Made by a program: the position numbers and the translations under genes. Source: Acanthosoma haemorrhoidale (Eukaryota; Arthropoda; Insecta; Hemiptera; Acanthosomatidae). From it: a stretch of DNA of 64,000 nucleotides. The notes beneath the pieces are model-generated. The model worked only from the letters and a program-made list of their open reading frames with translations. It had not been told where the DNA came from and searched no databases. The stretch is from assembly GCA_930367205.1 (NCBI GenBank), contig OV884011.1:109731139-109795138 (forward strand), read 5' to 3'. This document shows positions 24,881 through 36,195 of this stretch, in pieces. Numbering within the stretch: position 1 is the stretch's first letter; each line of letters starts with the position of its first letter.

Positions 24881-27800
24881 TTTATTAACATAATGAAAAA
24901 TAGATACATATTTTCTGACATTCATTTGATGATATAGATACAAGGTCTGATACGAGAAGAGGGGAACTTTGTGATCAAGAGGTGGCTACATCACTACCAA
25001 ACAACGATATAAAACGTGTTAAATAATATAAAACAATTAAAACACATATAATAGACCGCTTAAATAATAAAATATGTGTGCCCATAATAACAGACTCAGC
25101 AATCGCTATGAGGTGTCTGATTCTGGCAACATATAGACGACGAGGGTCACAGAGATGCGCCGCATAAAGTAGCATAGTACTAAAATATTAATAAAAACAT
25201 AATACTACAACATAGAAATCATCGAAATAAAGTTCTTCTCCATTACTTCCGATAACATAAACCAGAATTAATACGGACATGTGGGGTAAACCCCTCCTCT
25301 CCTGTAAGATTGGGCCATTAGTCATTAGAAGTGAGAACCCTTCTTAGATTTCGCATTTATTAACTAATAGTTCTAATACTGAATTTACATTGTTAGACAT
25401 TCATATATGTGATTTTTAACTAAATAAATTTAAAAAAAAATTATCCATGCAGCTTTCATTACTTTGATGATGTTTGTTTTGTATATCATCAATTTTATTA
25501 TTTACCTGTTTATTTATTAGCTCTATAACCATTTAACCTGTAACATTTTTAACTATTTGACTTTTAATTACTTAACAGTCTATGATTAGAAGATATTAAC
25601 ATTTGCGTTTTACAATAATGCTTCTCGTGTTAATGTTTATTACTGAGAGTTGAAAACGCTTTGCCAAAATATATAACTTTGCGGAGAGACAAGGCGTTTA
25701 ATTTCGTAAATTTATAACTCCACAAACAACACTGACACATAGCGTCTCTGGTCGAAATATCTATCTGAAAATAAATGCTGCTCAGGAATAGTGCATTCTG
25801 ACCAAGAACTGAACTACTGAGTATATTCACGAGGTGTAATGTTTATATATACTTTTCTCAGTGCTAATCGAGGACAGAGATACAGATCGCATAATCGATT
25901 TTATAGTGAGTCGAGAACGGGGATAGGCACATTGCCTGATACTGTATTCACTTCCGGCTTGTTAAAGCAGGCGCTACAATACTCCCATTGGCGGCCACCT
26001 GCTTATTGGCAATAACTGCCGCAGTTCTGTGTGTGCTCCTCGCGGTACCTCGGTCACAATTGATAACTCTACAGATCCGTTCGAATATGCCTCTCCCTAA
26101 CTGTTACCTCTTTAATCCCAGCGCGCATGGTTAAAGGTGGAAATAAACCCATTCTTTAAAGTATTTGAAATGTATATGTAGGCGTTTATTGTAACATACT
26201 TACATAAAATTAATTTATTATGAGTCCTTTTTCAGAATCTAATTAATAGTTATGAAATAATAAACAATAAGCCGTAAACTTGTTTTTAATGGAATCATTT
26301 ATTAGTTTAAAAAATAAATGAGCTAAATGAGAAATAAAATCGAAATATATTTAATAACTAATGAATTGACTCATTCCCACAGAATACTTCGCCAGTTTTC
26401 CACAACAGGTTGTAAGGCTACGTAAGGGTATGAGTTTACTTACTAAATATTCACTGCAGCTTGCCTTATATAGAATAAATTAGCCTGATCATTATAAATA
26501 ATTCATGAGAATCCTTGCAGATTAACTTTAATTTAATTAATATTAATAATTGTCAGGCCTATAGTTATCTGCAGGACAGTAACATCATCAATGGCGCCCG
26601 AAAAGGATTATTCGTTTGCATGAATTACGTATTTAATTATGTTTTGTAAAATTTAAAACTTTCTATACTATTTTTAAAGACTGCAAACTGGCTTAAACAA
26701 ACTTTTCACCGGTTCTAGGTTGCCGTCAATAGAGAAAGAATAAAGGATTTTGTACAATGATGGCTGCTTTCTGTAATCAAATTTTCATTTTCAATAGATA
26801 GCAGTTGATTATACGCAAGTATTCATTTTCAGAAATCGAGTTGTTACATTGATATATTATCGAACCATACTGTACATATTTAATGATATGATATGATATG
26901 CATATGCTTGCATAAATGTGCAAAACAAGTCTTATTTAGCTATTAATATGTCGATCCACAAACAGGCAAAGTCTTATTGTATTAAGTGAAAACCATTGTG
27001 GATGGTTATTTGAACATATTTGTGGACAGAAAATGACTTTGCATTTAGTTTATATGCTAAAAAAATGTTCTACATGAATGAAATTACCATTATTTGATAC
27101 TTCCATATAGTAGGAAGGTCCTGCTGTAAGTTGTAAGTATTATCATCAAATACGCCGAGTACTATTGAGAATTCTAATTTCATGCAGCGATAGCTGAACT
27201 GGATATTAGGTTTATTGATGGCGAAGCTGACACCCGCCTTGCGAAGCTGGTGGGTTCGAAACCTCGTTAAGATAGGCTTCAACGCTCTTTGGATTGAATT
27301 AAGGCCCACTCATAGTGTACTATAGATACAGTCAACCCGGTTTGATTACCATTAAATACACATAACGCTAGCAGAAAACGACATCATAAAACAATAAAGA
27401 TTTTTCATAGCAGAATAAAGCCGTATTTTTTGGTCTGTCGACCCTTGCAATACTACAATGACACTTCTCTACAAAAATACTGCTTTAGATTGTATTTTAA
27501 AAACCAAATAAAATCTTACGTTACGTTGAAAAAAAATAATATAATGCATGTATACAATAATAGTTATGATTGTTGAAATATTATAAAAAGATAATTAGAG
27601 AAAAATTATGAACGCTTATAATATATATTTCGCCCCAAAAGGAAAAATAGTTTTTTATTATTTTCAGTATACTTATTACTATAACATTATTCACATTTCC
27701 AACAATTCCAGGATGAGGTTAACCTACGTAATAAGAATACCACTCTCCAAGCTGCATAGTCCCTTATCTTGTCTTGTACTTTTAAGTTCATTATATTTTT

Positions 27801-27885
27801 TTATGTATTTCAAAACCAGACAGCTTTATTAAACATGATGAAGCGTCATTAATTATTTTCTAGGTATTTTTGAAAATAAACATGG
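24881..27885. other. A+T-rich non-coding stretch
   Basis: No gene is recognised. A G+C-richer patch at about 25900-26130 has no open frame or repeat partner and may be regulatory or an old element. A GGTTCGAA-like box near 27251 lacks a tRNA-like fold around it. Confidence 0.45.
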
Positions 27886-27940
27886 TATATATATATATAT
27901 ATATATATTTTGAAATATTATAATATTATATATATATATA
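27886..27940. repeat. two TA dinucleotide tracts
   Basis: (TA)n occupies about 27886-27908 and again about 27927-27940. It directly precedes the coding-like fragment that follows. Confidence 0.85.
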
Positions 27941-28144
27941 TGTTATGGCAAGTGGCAAGAAATTGTTAAGCCTAATACCATAGATCCTAATGTAAACAAA
28001 GCCTGGGTATTGATAGAGGATGAGAACAGAATAAAGCCAGTTAACAATCGAACCTGTGTGAATTATTATCATCCCTATTCTCACTTTTTCTTTGATAGTC
28101 TACAGCCGGGAGACGTCGAATTGCTAGGTAAAGGCCTTCAATAA
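27914..28144 (+). pseudogene. unrecognised coding-like fragment ending in a stop codon
   Basis: A frame without ATG is open from 27914 to a TAA at 28142-28144. Beyond the TA tract it reads CYGKWQEIVKPNTIDPN, then KAWVLIEDENRIKPVNN, then YYHPYSHFFFDSLQPGD and ELLGKG. Its G+C and codon use are higher than those of the surrounding DNA, so it looks like genuine former coding sequence. About 280 bp further on, the plus strand reads KKVKVGDWVEVKLF (28427-28470), which may be another decayed piece of the same gene. I do not recognise a family. It may be an exon or the C-terminus of a transposon or viral protein. Confidence 0.35.
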
Positions 28145-29374
28145 CATAAGCAACTTCACCCAATTCGCATATTCGGGTAATTATCTGTACTCCTATAACA
28201 CACGATTTCGAAACGATAAGACTCTGCTGAAAAAAATAATGAATTTACATTTTTTATCGGTCAATAAATCACTAGAAGGATTCACTTTATTATTCAAAAT
28301 ATAGAACAAATCTTTTCAGCTTCATTCAACACAGCGAATGAGCGAAGTTATGAAAGTGATTTGCATAAATTAATATTTGACGTAAAAAAAACTTTGGAAT
28401 AACTTTAAATAAGACAACAGGAAAAAAGTTAAAGTAGGAGACTGGGTGGAGGTTAAATTATTCAATTTCGGCCGACTGATACGAATCTTGCAACAGATCA
28501 TTTATGCCAGCCAGAACTTTTCACTTTCAGGCGCGCACTATACAAAGCGGTTCTGACAAACAATCTGACTTATTACTATTTCCTTCAGTACACAACTTTC
28601 GTGACCACTTTAGTCCATAAAAGGTCCAGATGTTGAACGGGATAAGCTTGAAGTTTATTTGGCATGAATGAATAATGAACTATACAGACTTATACGAATA
28701 CTAGACGAGACATTGGTGAAAGAAAAATTGGAGAAACTACTTAAGAAGTGACTGTGAAAAAGTTTCGAAGCCTCTTCAAAAGTTTTCGAACGATTAATCA
28801 TCATAACCGTGCTGTTTCCGATTATTTAAATCATTTTGTACGCAGAGAGGCATTGCAAATTGTTAGGGCCTCTGACTTCTTTGGATTATTAAATTTAATT
28901 TGTTGTTCTTTAGGAGGATTATACTTCAAGTAGATTTCTCAACTTTTCTAAGGTAAACCATAGTTTAGAGAGGCTAAAGTTCTTAACTAAAAGGGAACGA
29001 GACAAAGTTACTTTGTTTAACTTTCTAAATAAACTTTGTAAAGGTTCGTCCATGGATGTATTTCTGAACTTTAGCAGAGTACAAGTCCTTGCGTATTTAC
29101 AGGACAAATAAAAACATAACAAATTATTGCAAAGCATTTAGTAGGAAATACAGAATATGTTTTGCGGCGAGTTCAGATTTAAGCAGTCTTCATCAACTTG
29201 CACAGATAACGAAAAATTAATTTGAATCTTTTATATTAGCCGAGACTATCACAACAAGATCTTAACAAGATTAAGGTTAAGATCTTAAAATATTTAGGTA
29301 AAATAATTAATAATAATATAATCACTAAGATATGTAAATCAAGCTCAGTGATATAATTGTATGTTTGATTCCTT
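28145..29374. other. non-coding stretch with possible gene remnants
   Basis: Apart from the short KKVKVGDWVEVKLF-encoding piece at 28427-28470, the frames at 28748 (plus) and 28919 (minus) show no motif. I see nothing else that can be assigned. Confidence 0.4.
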
Positions 29375-30308
29375 TATCGTGCTATAATTACAACCTGCCT
29401 TTTATAAGGAATAAGTAATTAAGATAAATGCTCTCATTCATACCATATTTACAGTTCATCATTCACTCGCTCATTCATACAATATTTACAGACAGCCCAG
29501 AGACCTCCCAAATCCACAGGCGAAGAGAAAGCGGAAGTCTTGGGAAGTCCCCGACGCTCCTCCGTCAGCCGCGTCACCGGATACTAGCCAGTAGAGGCTG
29601 ACCAAGAACGCGAGAGACACAGACGCTCAGGACATGATTGGAGAAACTGGCCATTGGTTGGGCGGTTGGAAAGATTACTGTGGAATTTCATAAACTTGGA
29701 AGGGATGAGTTCTAGAATGTAGGGTATATTAAGGTCGTTATGAAGGGTTTTGTTGCTGACATAATAAGGGGCATTTACTATTGTTCTCAGGACTTTTGAT
29801 TGAAAGGATTGGATACGCTTGATGTTCGACTTTTTTGCTGTCCCCCATAGCTCTATTCCGTAATTCCAGATTGGCTTGAATATAACTTTTGAGAGATGGG
29901 ATGTCCTTTGAAGTAGTCTGTACAGTTGTCCAAAGCGTCTGTTTAGTTCTTGTCTTTTTAGTCTCGTATGTTGGTTCCAGGTCAGTCGTTTGTCGAGATG
30001 GAAGCCTAAGTACCGTACTGTCTCGGATACAGGGAGAGGAATAGAATTAAAATAAACTAGTGGACAAGACTTGCGACAAAGGGTGAAGGTAATGTGGGAG
30101 CATTTTGCTTCATTAACTTTGATCCGCCATTGATTGCACCAATACTCAATCTCGTCAAGGTGTTTTTGAAGGTTATGGGATGCTATGTCGGGGTCTGGGT
30201 GGGATGACAAGACTGCAGTGTCATCTGCAAATGTGGCCAAGAAGGTATTGGGAGTACAGGGGACATCAGCGGTGTATATGTTATAGAGGATGGGGCCCAG
30301 GACACTTC
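29375..30308 (-). mobile_element. Jockey-A LINE copy, 5'-truncated within RT
   Basis: The 3' tail (plus-strand ATTACAACCTGCC, AATAAGTAATTAAG, CATACCATATTTACAG) is followed by the family's G+C-rich 3' region and then the C-terminal half of the reverse transcriptase in antisense. The copy begins inside the motif G-S-V-L-G-P at about 30308, a 5' truncation typical of target-primed reverse transcription. Compared with the copy at 62965-64000, it lacks the coding segment for the last residues of RT, so it also carries an internal deletion near 29640. Confidence 0.8.
29584..30308 (-). pseudogene. Jockey-A reverse transcriptase, C-terminal half
   Basis: The frame encodes VLGPILYNIYTADVP, then LATFADDTAVLSS, which holds the RT active-site FADD box, then WRIKVNEAKCSHI and RYLGFHLDKRLTWNQH, then the thumb-side motif KVLRTIVNAPYYVSN. 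These match the Jockey clade order after the catalytic 'F/YADD'. About half of a normal RT is missing at the N-terminus through 5' truncation. The annotated C-terminal residues after SNLSNRP run out of frame into the 3' untranslated region because of an internal deletion. The frame upstream of 30308 is host flank. Activity is not expected. Confidence 0.8.
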
Positions 30309-30429
30309 CCAGTAATATAATTAGTAAAGAATAACGACCTAACATAATTTTTTGCATGGATCCGAGGAGAGAGGCTCTACCTTAAAATAGGTACGAGGCA
30401 ATCGTCTTTCGTCTGTCTCTATGTCAGGA

Positions 30430-30800
30430 TGATATATAATAGTGGTCGAAAACGATTGAATTTATAAGGAATTTTTCCTCAAAATATGATTATTATATGA
30501 GCCGGTGAGAATGATAGTGGTATAAGTAAAAAAAAATCTAAATGTTTGCTCTTTTAGCACTACTATATTAATTAACATTGTGATTTGAGTTAAAAGTTTT
30601 ACCTATCAATTTTCTCTTTAATTTTAAAGGGATTCAAGTTTAAATTTTCCTTAAAAATATGATTATTACATGGCCCGGTGCGAATGATAGTGGTGTAAGT
30701 CAAAAAATTTCGAAATAGGTTTTACACAGATTTTTTTCTCTTTTTGCAGTACTCTATTAATTAACAATGTGAATTAAATAATAAGCCTTACCTATTGCCA
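30430..30800. repeat. diverged tandem duplication of about 180 bp
   Basis: The motif ATATGATTATTA...GCCGGTGAGAATGATAGTGG at about 30485 recurs with changes at about 30658 (ATATGATTATTACATGGCCC, GCGAATGATAGTGGTGTAAG). In both copies it is followed by a CTCTTTT...TATTAATTAACA stretch. The two copies are imperfect and head to tail. There is no coding content. Confidence 0.65.
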
Positions 30801-31404
30801 TCCAAAACATTACATCATTATCAATTTGAGCAAAACCAGATTCCTATTGAGAAATGAAGTGTTTTAAGTCAATAGGTATTATAAATAAACATTTGTTTAC
30901 ATTATTGGTATTATTCTCTTATCTATTTATTGAAGTCAAATACATTAACTTATGATTAAGATCCAATATTCCTCTAGTAGAGCCAAGGCGTTGATTGATA
31001 AACGTTCAATTAAAATTGACATAAATGATAAACAAAAAACGTTTGAGATAATTAAAGTCTCGATTTAAGTTATTAAATTTTTTTTTTTTTTTTCTAAGCT
31101 CTCTAGTTAGAATTTTCGGATGAGGGATAAATATAACATATTTAGGGTGATCGGACCCTTGTACTAGGAGGACCTGCTTGAAGGTGGTGTGAGAGGAGTA
31201 AGGAGTGTGGGAATCCTCGGTAGAGGTTGATTGTTACGGTACAGTGGTGAGAGTCCACTGGTGGCTGGGCCTAGAGTCTTCTCTAGGCATGTAGTGCAGT
31301 CGTAGTTAGTCTGATATCAGTGAGGGTGCCCCTTAGAGGCTTGTTGTTGGTGGGCCAAGCGCCGTGATGTCAACCATTTCTTCTGCTTTACTCGATCTTG
31401 TGAG

Positions 31405-31950
31405 TTACCATCGTGCCGGTAGCGGTGGTGCTGTCATGTCTCGGAAGAGAGGGTTTAGACTGTGCTTCATCGAGTCGAAGAACTTGATGTGACGTCGTCT
31501 GATGGCTTCGTTGATGGTGGGGAGCTCGAACTTTTCGTGCATGTCGGAAGCCTTAATTTCACGAAAAGGGGTATGCCACAGTGCCGTTCGCAGGATGTTG
31601 TTCTGGAAGCTCTGGAGGCGAGTTATGGTGCTGGCATGTAGGAATCTAAAGAGTGGTGTCCCAAACAGTAGAGCTGGCCTCAGGACGCTCTTGTATATGA
31701 GGAGTTTCAGTCGAAGGGATATGGCCTGGCTGGTGATGAGATGCTGGAGAGAGTAGTAATTTCTGCGGACACGTTTTAATTTCTTTTGCAAGTGTGTGCC
31801 GAACGTCATGTGCCTGCCTAGGTTGATGCCCAGGTAGCAGATGCTGTTGGATAATTTACATTGAGTCCCGTCTATGGTAAAGCTGGGTGGACGCTTCTTT
31901 TTCCCATGCTGGAAACAGAAGATGATCCCCTGAGTCTTGGCTGGGTTCAC
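31405..31950 (-). pseudogene. Jockey-B RT, thumb and C-terminal region
   Basis: This is a 181-codon open frame beginning near NPAKTQGIIF, the segment that follows the YADD box in Jockey elements, then CYLGINLGRHMTF, LLIYKSVLRPALLFG and ITRLQSFQNNILRTAL. These match the conserved 'YLG..lD..l.w..H' and 'l...iYk..ilP.l.Yg..lW' motifs. It is separated from its own catalytic domain (32331 onward) by the inserted 350-bp repeat and so cannot make an intact enzyme. Confidence 0.75.
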
Positions 31951-31980
31951 TTGAATGTGGACAGCTCGCAGCCTTGGCTG

Positions 31981-32330
31981 CTATTAAAACACTAGACGGA
32001 GAGGCAAGTCTTATTATTTCAAAATCGTAATTCTTAGAAAATTAGCCTAGGAAAGTGGAACATGAATTGTTTTCTGAAAATGGTATCCACTTATTCCATC
32101 GGCCATATTCCCCATTCCTGATAGACCAGATCGCCACCAGAAATGGTTCCCCTCAACTAACTGAAAAAGATTAAGGGATTTTATGAGAGGGATATTTGAT
32201 GATAAAAAGAATCGTCGGAGGGGGAGGTCCCATACGCAAACGGTGTTGGCGGGGTCGTTTCGTACATTAAATGTGAAATATCAACAGATCAGAATGGTCC
32301 TAAAATCAAAGATGGATGGTATAAAACTGA
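31981..32330 (+). repeat. 350-bp dispersed repeat ('RepB'), copy 1, inserted in Jockey-B
   Basis: The sequence from CTATTAAAACACTAGACGG to GATGGTATAAAACTGA is nearly identical to 34535-34891. Its ends fall exactly where the Jockey-B RT frame stops and resumes, so it is a genuine mobile insertion and not part of the LINE. It has no terminal inverted repeats and no A tail. A short TTGGCT occurs on both sides (about 31970 and 32335), a possible target duplication if the element ends are offset. Orientation is arbitrary. Confidence 0.75.
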
Positions 32331-32960
32331 TTAATTGGCTAGCGCCCTCTGCAGCCTTTAGAGCTTTCGTTGGGTTGAGGCTGGTGATGTAGTCCCGTAT
32401 GTCGTCCGCATATGCCGCTACCTCACAATTGGAGTATGAAGCTCCTACTATATGCGCGGTGTATATGTTGAAGAGTAGGGGTCCCAGCACCGACCCTTGG
32501 GAAACTCCGACCACGAAATCTCTTCTGGTGGTTAAGACGGCTCCTATTCGCACAGAAAATGTTCTGCCTGCTAGGTAGGAGGACATAATGTTCTGGAGTT
32601 GCGCAGGAAAGTCGTGCTCGTTCAGGCGTCGCAGGATAGTACAATGATATACGGAGTCAAATGCCTTCGTGCAGTCAAGGGAGATCATCGCAGTGACTCT
32701 GTTGAGGCGCATGTTCGTTGCAACGTGCCGCTGCAGTTTTACAAGGTTGCAGTCCGAGCTAAGTCCTTTGGTGAAGCCGGTCTGTTGAGGTGGAATGATG
32801 TCTTAAGCGTCACAGTGCCTGGTGAGATGATCGTAGAGAATCCTCTCGTAGATTTTTGATAATTGGGGGCAACTCTGCACTAATGAGGTACTTATATTGG
32901 GCCCAATTGGCCTCTCGGTAATCATATCTTGTAGCAGGTGGCTCCGGAATGTTGGCTTCT
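32331..32960 (-). pseudogene. Jockey-B RT catalytic core
   Basis: The frame gives QTGFTKGLSSDCNLV, MISLDCTKAFDSVYH (the RT 'lD..kAFD.v' box), SQGSVLGPLLFNIYT and AAYADDIRDY (the YADD box with the two catalytic Asp). An upstream frame supplies LSKIYERILYDHLTRH. The fingers region between the endonuclease linker (about 32960) and LSKIYE is missing, and stops and frame changes occur near 32790-32860. The distal end is cut by the 350-bp repeat at 32330. Confidence 0.75.
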
Positions 32961-32965
32961 AGCTC

Positions 32966-33274
32966 TTAGAAAATGGGTCTATGATCTGACGATTCGAAAT
33001 CGAGCGCCGAGCAGCCGGTGACCCGATGAGGTTGTTGGGTGAGAAGTAAATCTGGTGTGGAGGTCCTATCTGGGTTGCCATGTTGCCTAAATGTCGGTGA
33101 GCCTGGGTGGATTACTGTGAACGGTGTCTTGATTATGTGTCTGCCGAGGGCATTAGCTGTTGTTCCACTCCACCAGCTATGATTGGCATTGAGGTCTCCA
33201 ATGATTACGTGACTTTTATTTTTGCTGACCTGGTTTATTAGGAGCTTAAGAGGAAGTAACTTTAGAAGACTCAT
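32966..33274 (-). pseudogene. Jockey-B endonuclease C-terminal part
   Basis: The open frame contains VIIGDLNANHSWWSG, the AP-endonuclease 'GDfNa.h..W' box with its Asp and Asn, and ends with LDFESSDHRPIF, the 'SDH.pi' box holding the catalytic Asp-His. The N-terminal part of the nuclease (its QE and YRpD boxes) is missing beyond about 33280, where the element is truncated. This nuclease type nicks the genomic target for target-primed reverse transcription. Confidence 0.75.
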
Positions 33275-33290
33275 TTCCTAAAGACTGAAA

Positions 33291-33836
33291 ACTATCAGCT
33301 TAAGATTTATGCTAATCAACTTTGCCATTTAATTTTGATTTTTGGTAACTAATGTTATCGTCAAGGTTTTATGACATTTTATTTAGAATAAAGATTTTGA
33401 AACTTGTTGGCCTAAATCATTTTTTTTTATGATACCTTATCTTACCTTACCTTCCAGTATAACCACATCCTCCTTGGAAAAATCTTCGGGTTAGCCGGGA
33501 TTAATTAGTTAATAATCTTCCTATGCATTATAATAACATTATTGAGCGCTAATGCCTACTAATCCTTCATTACGTAGTATCGTTGTCTCTTAGAGGGTTC
33601 CCAAGTCCTCCATTTATCAGACCATACTAAAGAGCTTGTTATTTGAGCTGGGCGTCAGAGGAGATAATGAATACCGTTCTATTAATCCGCATGAATTAGG
33701 AATAGGAGCTGGCGAGGAAATGCCCCACCCCATCCCCACCGTCTCTTTGGAAGCAATATCATCCAGTAATGGAAGCGAGTTCCTTCGTCTTCCTGATATC
33801 CATTCCAAATTCTACCGAGTCCTCCCCCTTCTCCAC

Positions 33837-33929
<93 letters not shown>

Positions 33930-34534
33930 TTTAAAAGGCTGCATCTTGAAATTATGTTTTGGAATGTTACTGCATAATTTTTTACAGTAGACCATGATGA
34001 TGGAGGAAGGTACGAAACGTCATTTAACAAAAAAGAAAATTACTTAATTTTGTAATTATAATTAAATTGTTGATTTAGCTGAAATTTTTATTTACTACGA
34101 TTATACAGTATTTATTATAACATATAACGACCCTACATAAAATAGTTGGCGTTAAAATAGTTGTCAAAACTAAGAATTTGAAATATTTGTTACAACAGCA
34201 ACAGAAAATAGATAAATAATCGAAGAAGAAAACATATAGGAGGGTGATAGAAGTGAGGGGAGCTGTTGGAATGCTTAATCGTGAGAAACAGTGGAAATTA
34301 TATTGTGAATCTGAGTCTACAGAACTGCTACAGATATAGTATTCAAGAGAAGACCAGAACATACAAGGTAGTGCATGGATGCAAAAAAGGACTTATTGGA
34401 TCTGAAAGCCGCGAAAACTGAAACTACCTTCTTATAATACCTGAAAGTTTTTACCTAGAAAAATATATATAAAAATACTAATTAAATTGACAGGGCTGGA
34501 GGATGGATGGTTAAACGATAAAAAAAAAAAATTA
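33291..34534. other. non-coding stretch containing a long TC microsatellite
   Basis: Apart from the microsatellite at 33841-33932, no gene or element is recognised. The open frames over the microsatellite are low-complexity artefacts. Confidence 0.55.
33841..33932. repeat. (TC)40 microsatellite followed by T12
   Basis: Forty uninterrupted TC units occupy 33841-33920, followed by twelve T residues. Confidence 0.98.
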
Positions 34535-34891
34535 CTATTAAAACACTAGACGGAGAGGCAAGTCTTATTATTTCAAAATCGTAATTCTTAGAAAATTAGC
34601 CTAGGAAAGTGGAACATGAATTGTTTTCTGAAAATGGTATCCACTTATTCCATCGGCCATATTCCCCATTCCTGATAGACCAGATCGCCACCAGAAATGG
34701 TTCCCCTCAACTAACTGAAAAAGATTAAGGTAAAATGCTTTTTATGGGAGGGATATTTGATGATAAAAAGAATCGTCGGAGGGGGAGGTCCCATACGCAA
34801 ACGGTGTTGGCGGGGTCGTTTCGTACATTAAATGTGAAATATCAACAGATCAGAATGGTCCTAAAATCAAAGATGGATGGTATAAAACTGA
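34535..34891 (+). repeat. 350-bp dispersed repeat ('RepB'), copy 2
   Basis: This copy is nearly identical to 31981-32330. The visible difference is a 7-bp longer segment after GATTAAGG (TAAAATGCTTTTTATGGGA instead of GATTTTATGAGA). It lies directly after an A run (about 34520-34530). An AATTA occurs at the left junction and again shortly after the right end, but this is too A+T-rich to be a convincing target duplication. Confidence 0.8.
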
Positions 34892-35865
34892 CGATAATTA
34901 TTTGATTTTCCTTACTTTGCTATCATCTTTAAATTGAAGAAGCCTTATCATGTAAAAATTTTAAAATAAAACGTATGCTAAGACTTTTTTTTCGCGGAAA
35001 AGCGCAATTTGTATTTTTATATTTCTAAAACTATCAAATTGTTCCTTTCATCAATTTCAAAATGTCCAATTATATTTTTTTTATCTCTCTTTTCAAATAC
35101 AACACTTTGAAATAATAAAACCCTCCTACGTGTGTATTATTATCATGCAAAATATAACAAGTGACTAACAAAAGCGATTGCGCTGACAATAAATAGCAAG
35201 ATATAATTACAGTTAGTAACTACTAAGGAGGAAGATGTAACTAAAATTCGGCGATGACGACTGTAGCGATGCCGGATGGAAAAATAAAATCAACAATACA
35301 GAGGTCATGTAAGAAGAGCATCGATCTTTATGGTTCCTTAGAACTAGCAATAAACCAGCAAGTGGCATTTTTAAGATTCACTCTGATGCCACTATTAATA
35401 AGATGATAGTAGCATGAAATAGGAGATGTATTCTATTGTAACATATTTTGTTGGCTTTTTGATTTTGATTTTCATAGTATAAATATTAAAACGAGAACCT
35501 TTGTTCATTTCGGCTTATAGAAAGGAACAGTACAATGAAAATAAATTTATGTCGAGCCTTTAGCCGTAGCAGTGCAAGTGTTCCTAATGCTTTATCACAG
35601 AGGCCTCATGCCTTTGTATACTTGAAAAGTAACTATTATTTATTTAATTGTAAGCAATGGGACAATGGAGTCATTCTTCCAACAAAAAAAAAAGTAAAAG
35701 GAAATTCCTATTTCATATTCATTACATTCAACTATTTCCACGAAATAAAGTACGTTTCCTCTTGCTACTGCTCTTCTTTAACAATTAGCTCTGATCCTGA
35801 ATGGCCTGCTGAATATTATCCCCGTCTACAATTTTTTTCTATACATTATTATTTTTTTTTTTGCT
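34892..35865. other. A+T-rich non-coding stretch
   Basis: No gene is recognised. The long plus-strand frame starting at 35535 has no motif and runs into the antisense-independent 3' region of the Jockey-A fragment, so it is treated as chance. Confidence 0.5.
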
Positions 35866-36195
35866 ATAAATACGTGAAAGTGGGAGTCCTGGCAAAGGCC
35901 AGTTTCTTCAATCATGACCTGAGCGTATGTGGCTCTCACGCTCTTCATCAGCCTCCACTGGCTTGTATACGGTGACGCAGCTGACGGAGGAGCGTGGGGT
36001 GGTTACTCTTTCGCACGCGAGGGAGGTGACAACCATGTGGATTTAGGAGGTCTCTGGGATGTTTGTAAATACTGTATGAATGAGCGAGTAATTAAAAATT
36101 GTAAACATGTTAAGAATGAGAACATTTATCACAATTACTTATTGCCTAATAAAGCAGATTGTAATTTTACCACAATAAAGAAGTTTCAAATAAAT
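35866..36195 (+). mobile_element. Jockey-A LINE 3' end, 5'-truncated
   Basis: After a T-rich stretch the sequence starts TATAAATACGTGAAAGTGGG and follows the family 3' region (GTCCTGGCAAAGGCCAG, CATGACCTGAGCG, GGAGCGTGGG) to the terminal GCAGATTGTAATTTTACCAC and AATAAAG. Only the 3' untranslated region is present, with no RT coding sequence. Confidence 0.8.

Larger units (their letters stand above)
31078..33290 (-). mobile_element. Jockey-type LINE (Jockey-B) with endonuclease, RT and 3' A tail
   Basis: Reading on the minus strand from 33274: an endonuclease C-terminal part (GDLNANHSWWSG, SSDHRPIF), a linker, an RT palm with deleted N-terminus (LSKIYERILYDHL, ISLDCTKAFDSVYH, VSQGSVLGPLLFN, AAYADD), a post-RT C-terminal region (NPAKTQGIIF to LFRDM), then a 3' region ending in an A tail (T run at about 31079-31095 on the plus strand). 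It is 5'-truncated in the endonuclease, has an internal deletion between endonuclease and RT, and is split by a 350-bp repeat at 31981-32330. No RNase H is present, consistent with the Jockey clade. No target duplication was found. Confidence 0.8.

Noticed and set aside
27240..27265. tRNA-like GGTTCGAA box
   Set aside because: No A box at proper spacing and no cloverleaf pairing can be drawn around it.
31502..31756. 84-codon plus-strand frame in Jockey-B
   Set aside because: It is antisense to the Jockey-B RT C-terminal region, which has clear motifs on the other strand.
33636..34030. Open frames on both strands across the TC microsatellite
   Set aside because: They exist only because a pure dinucleotide repeat lacks stop codons. 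The products are Ser-Leu or Arg-Glu repeats.
35535..35975. 146-codon plus-strand frame
   Set aside because: Its end lies in the 3' untranslated region of a Jockey-A fragment and its start has random A+T-rich codons, with no domain.
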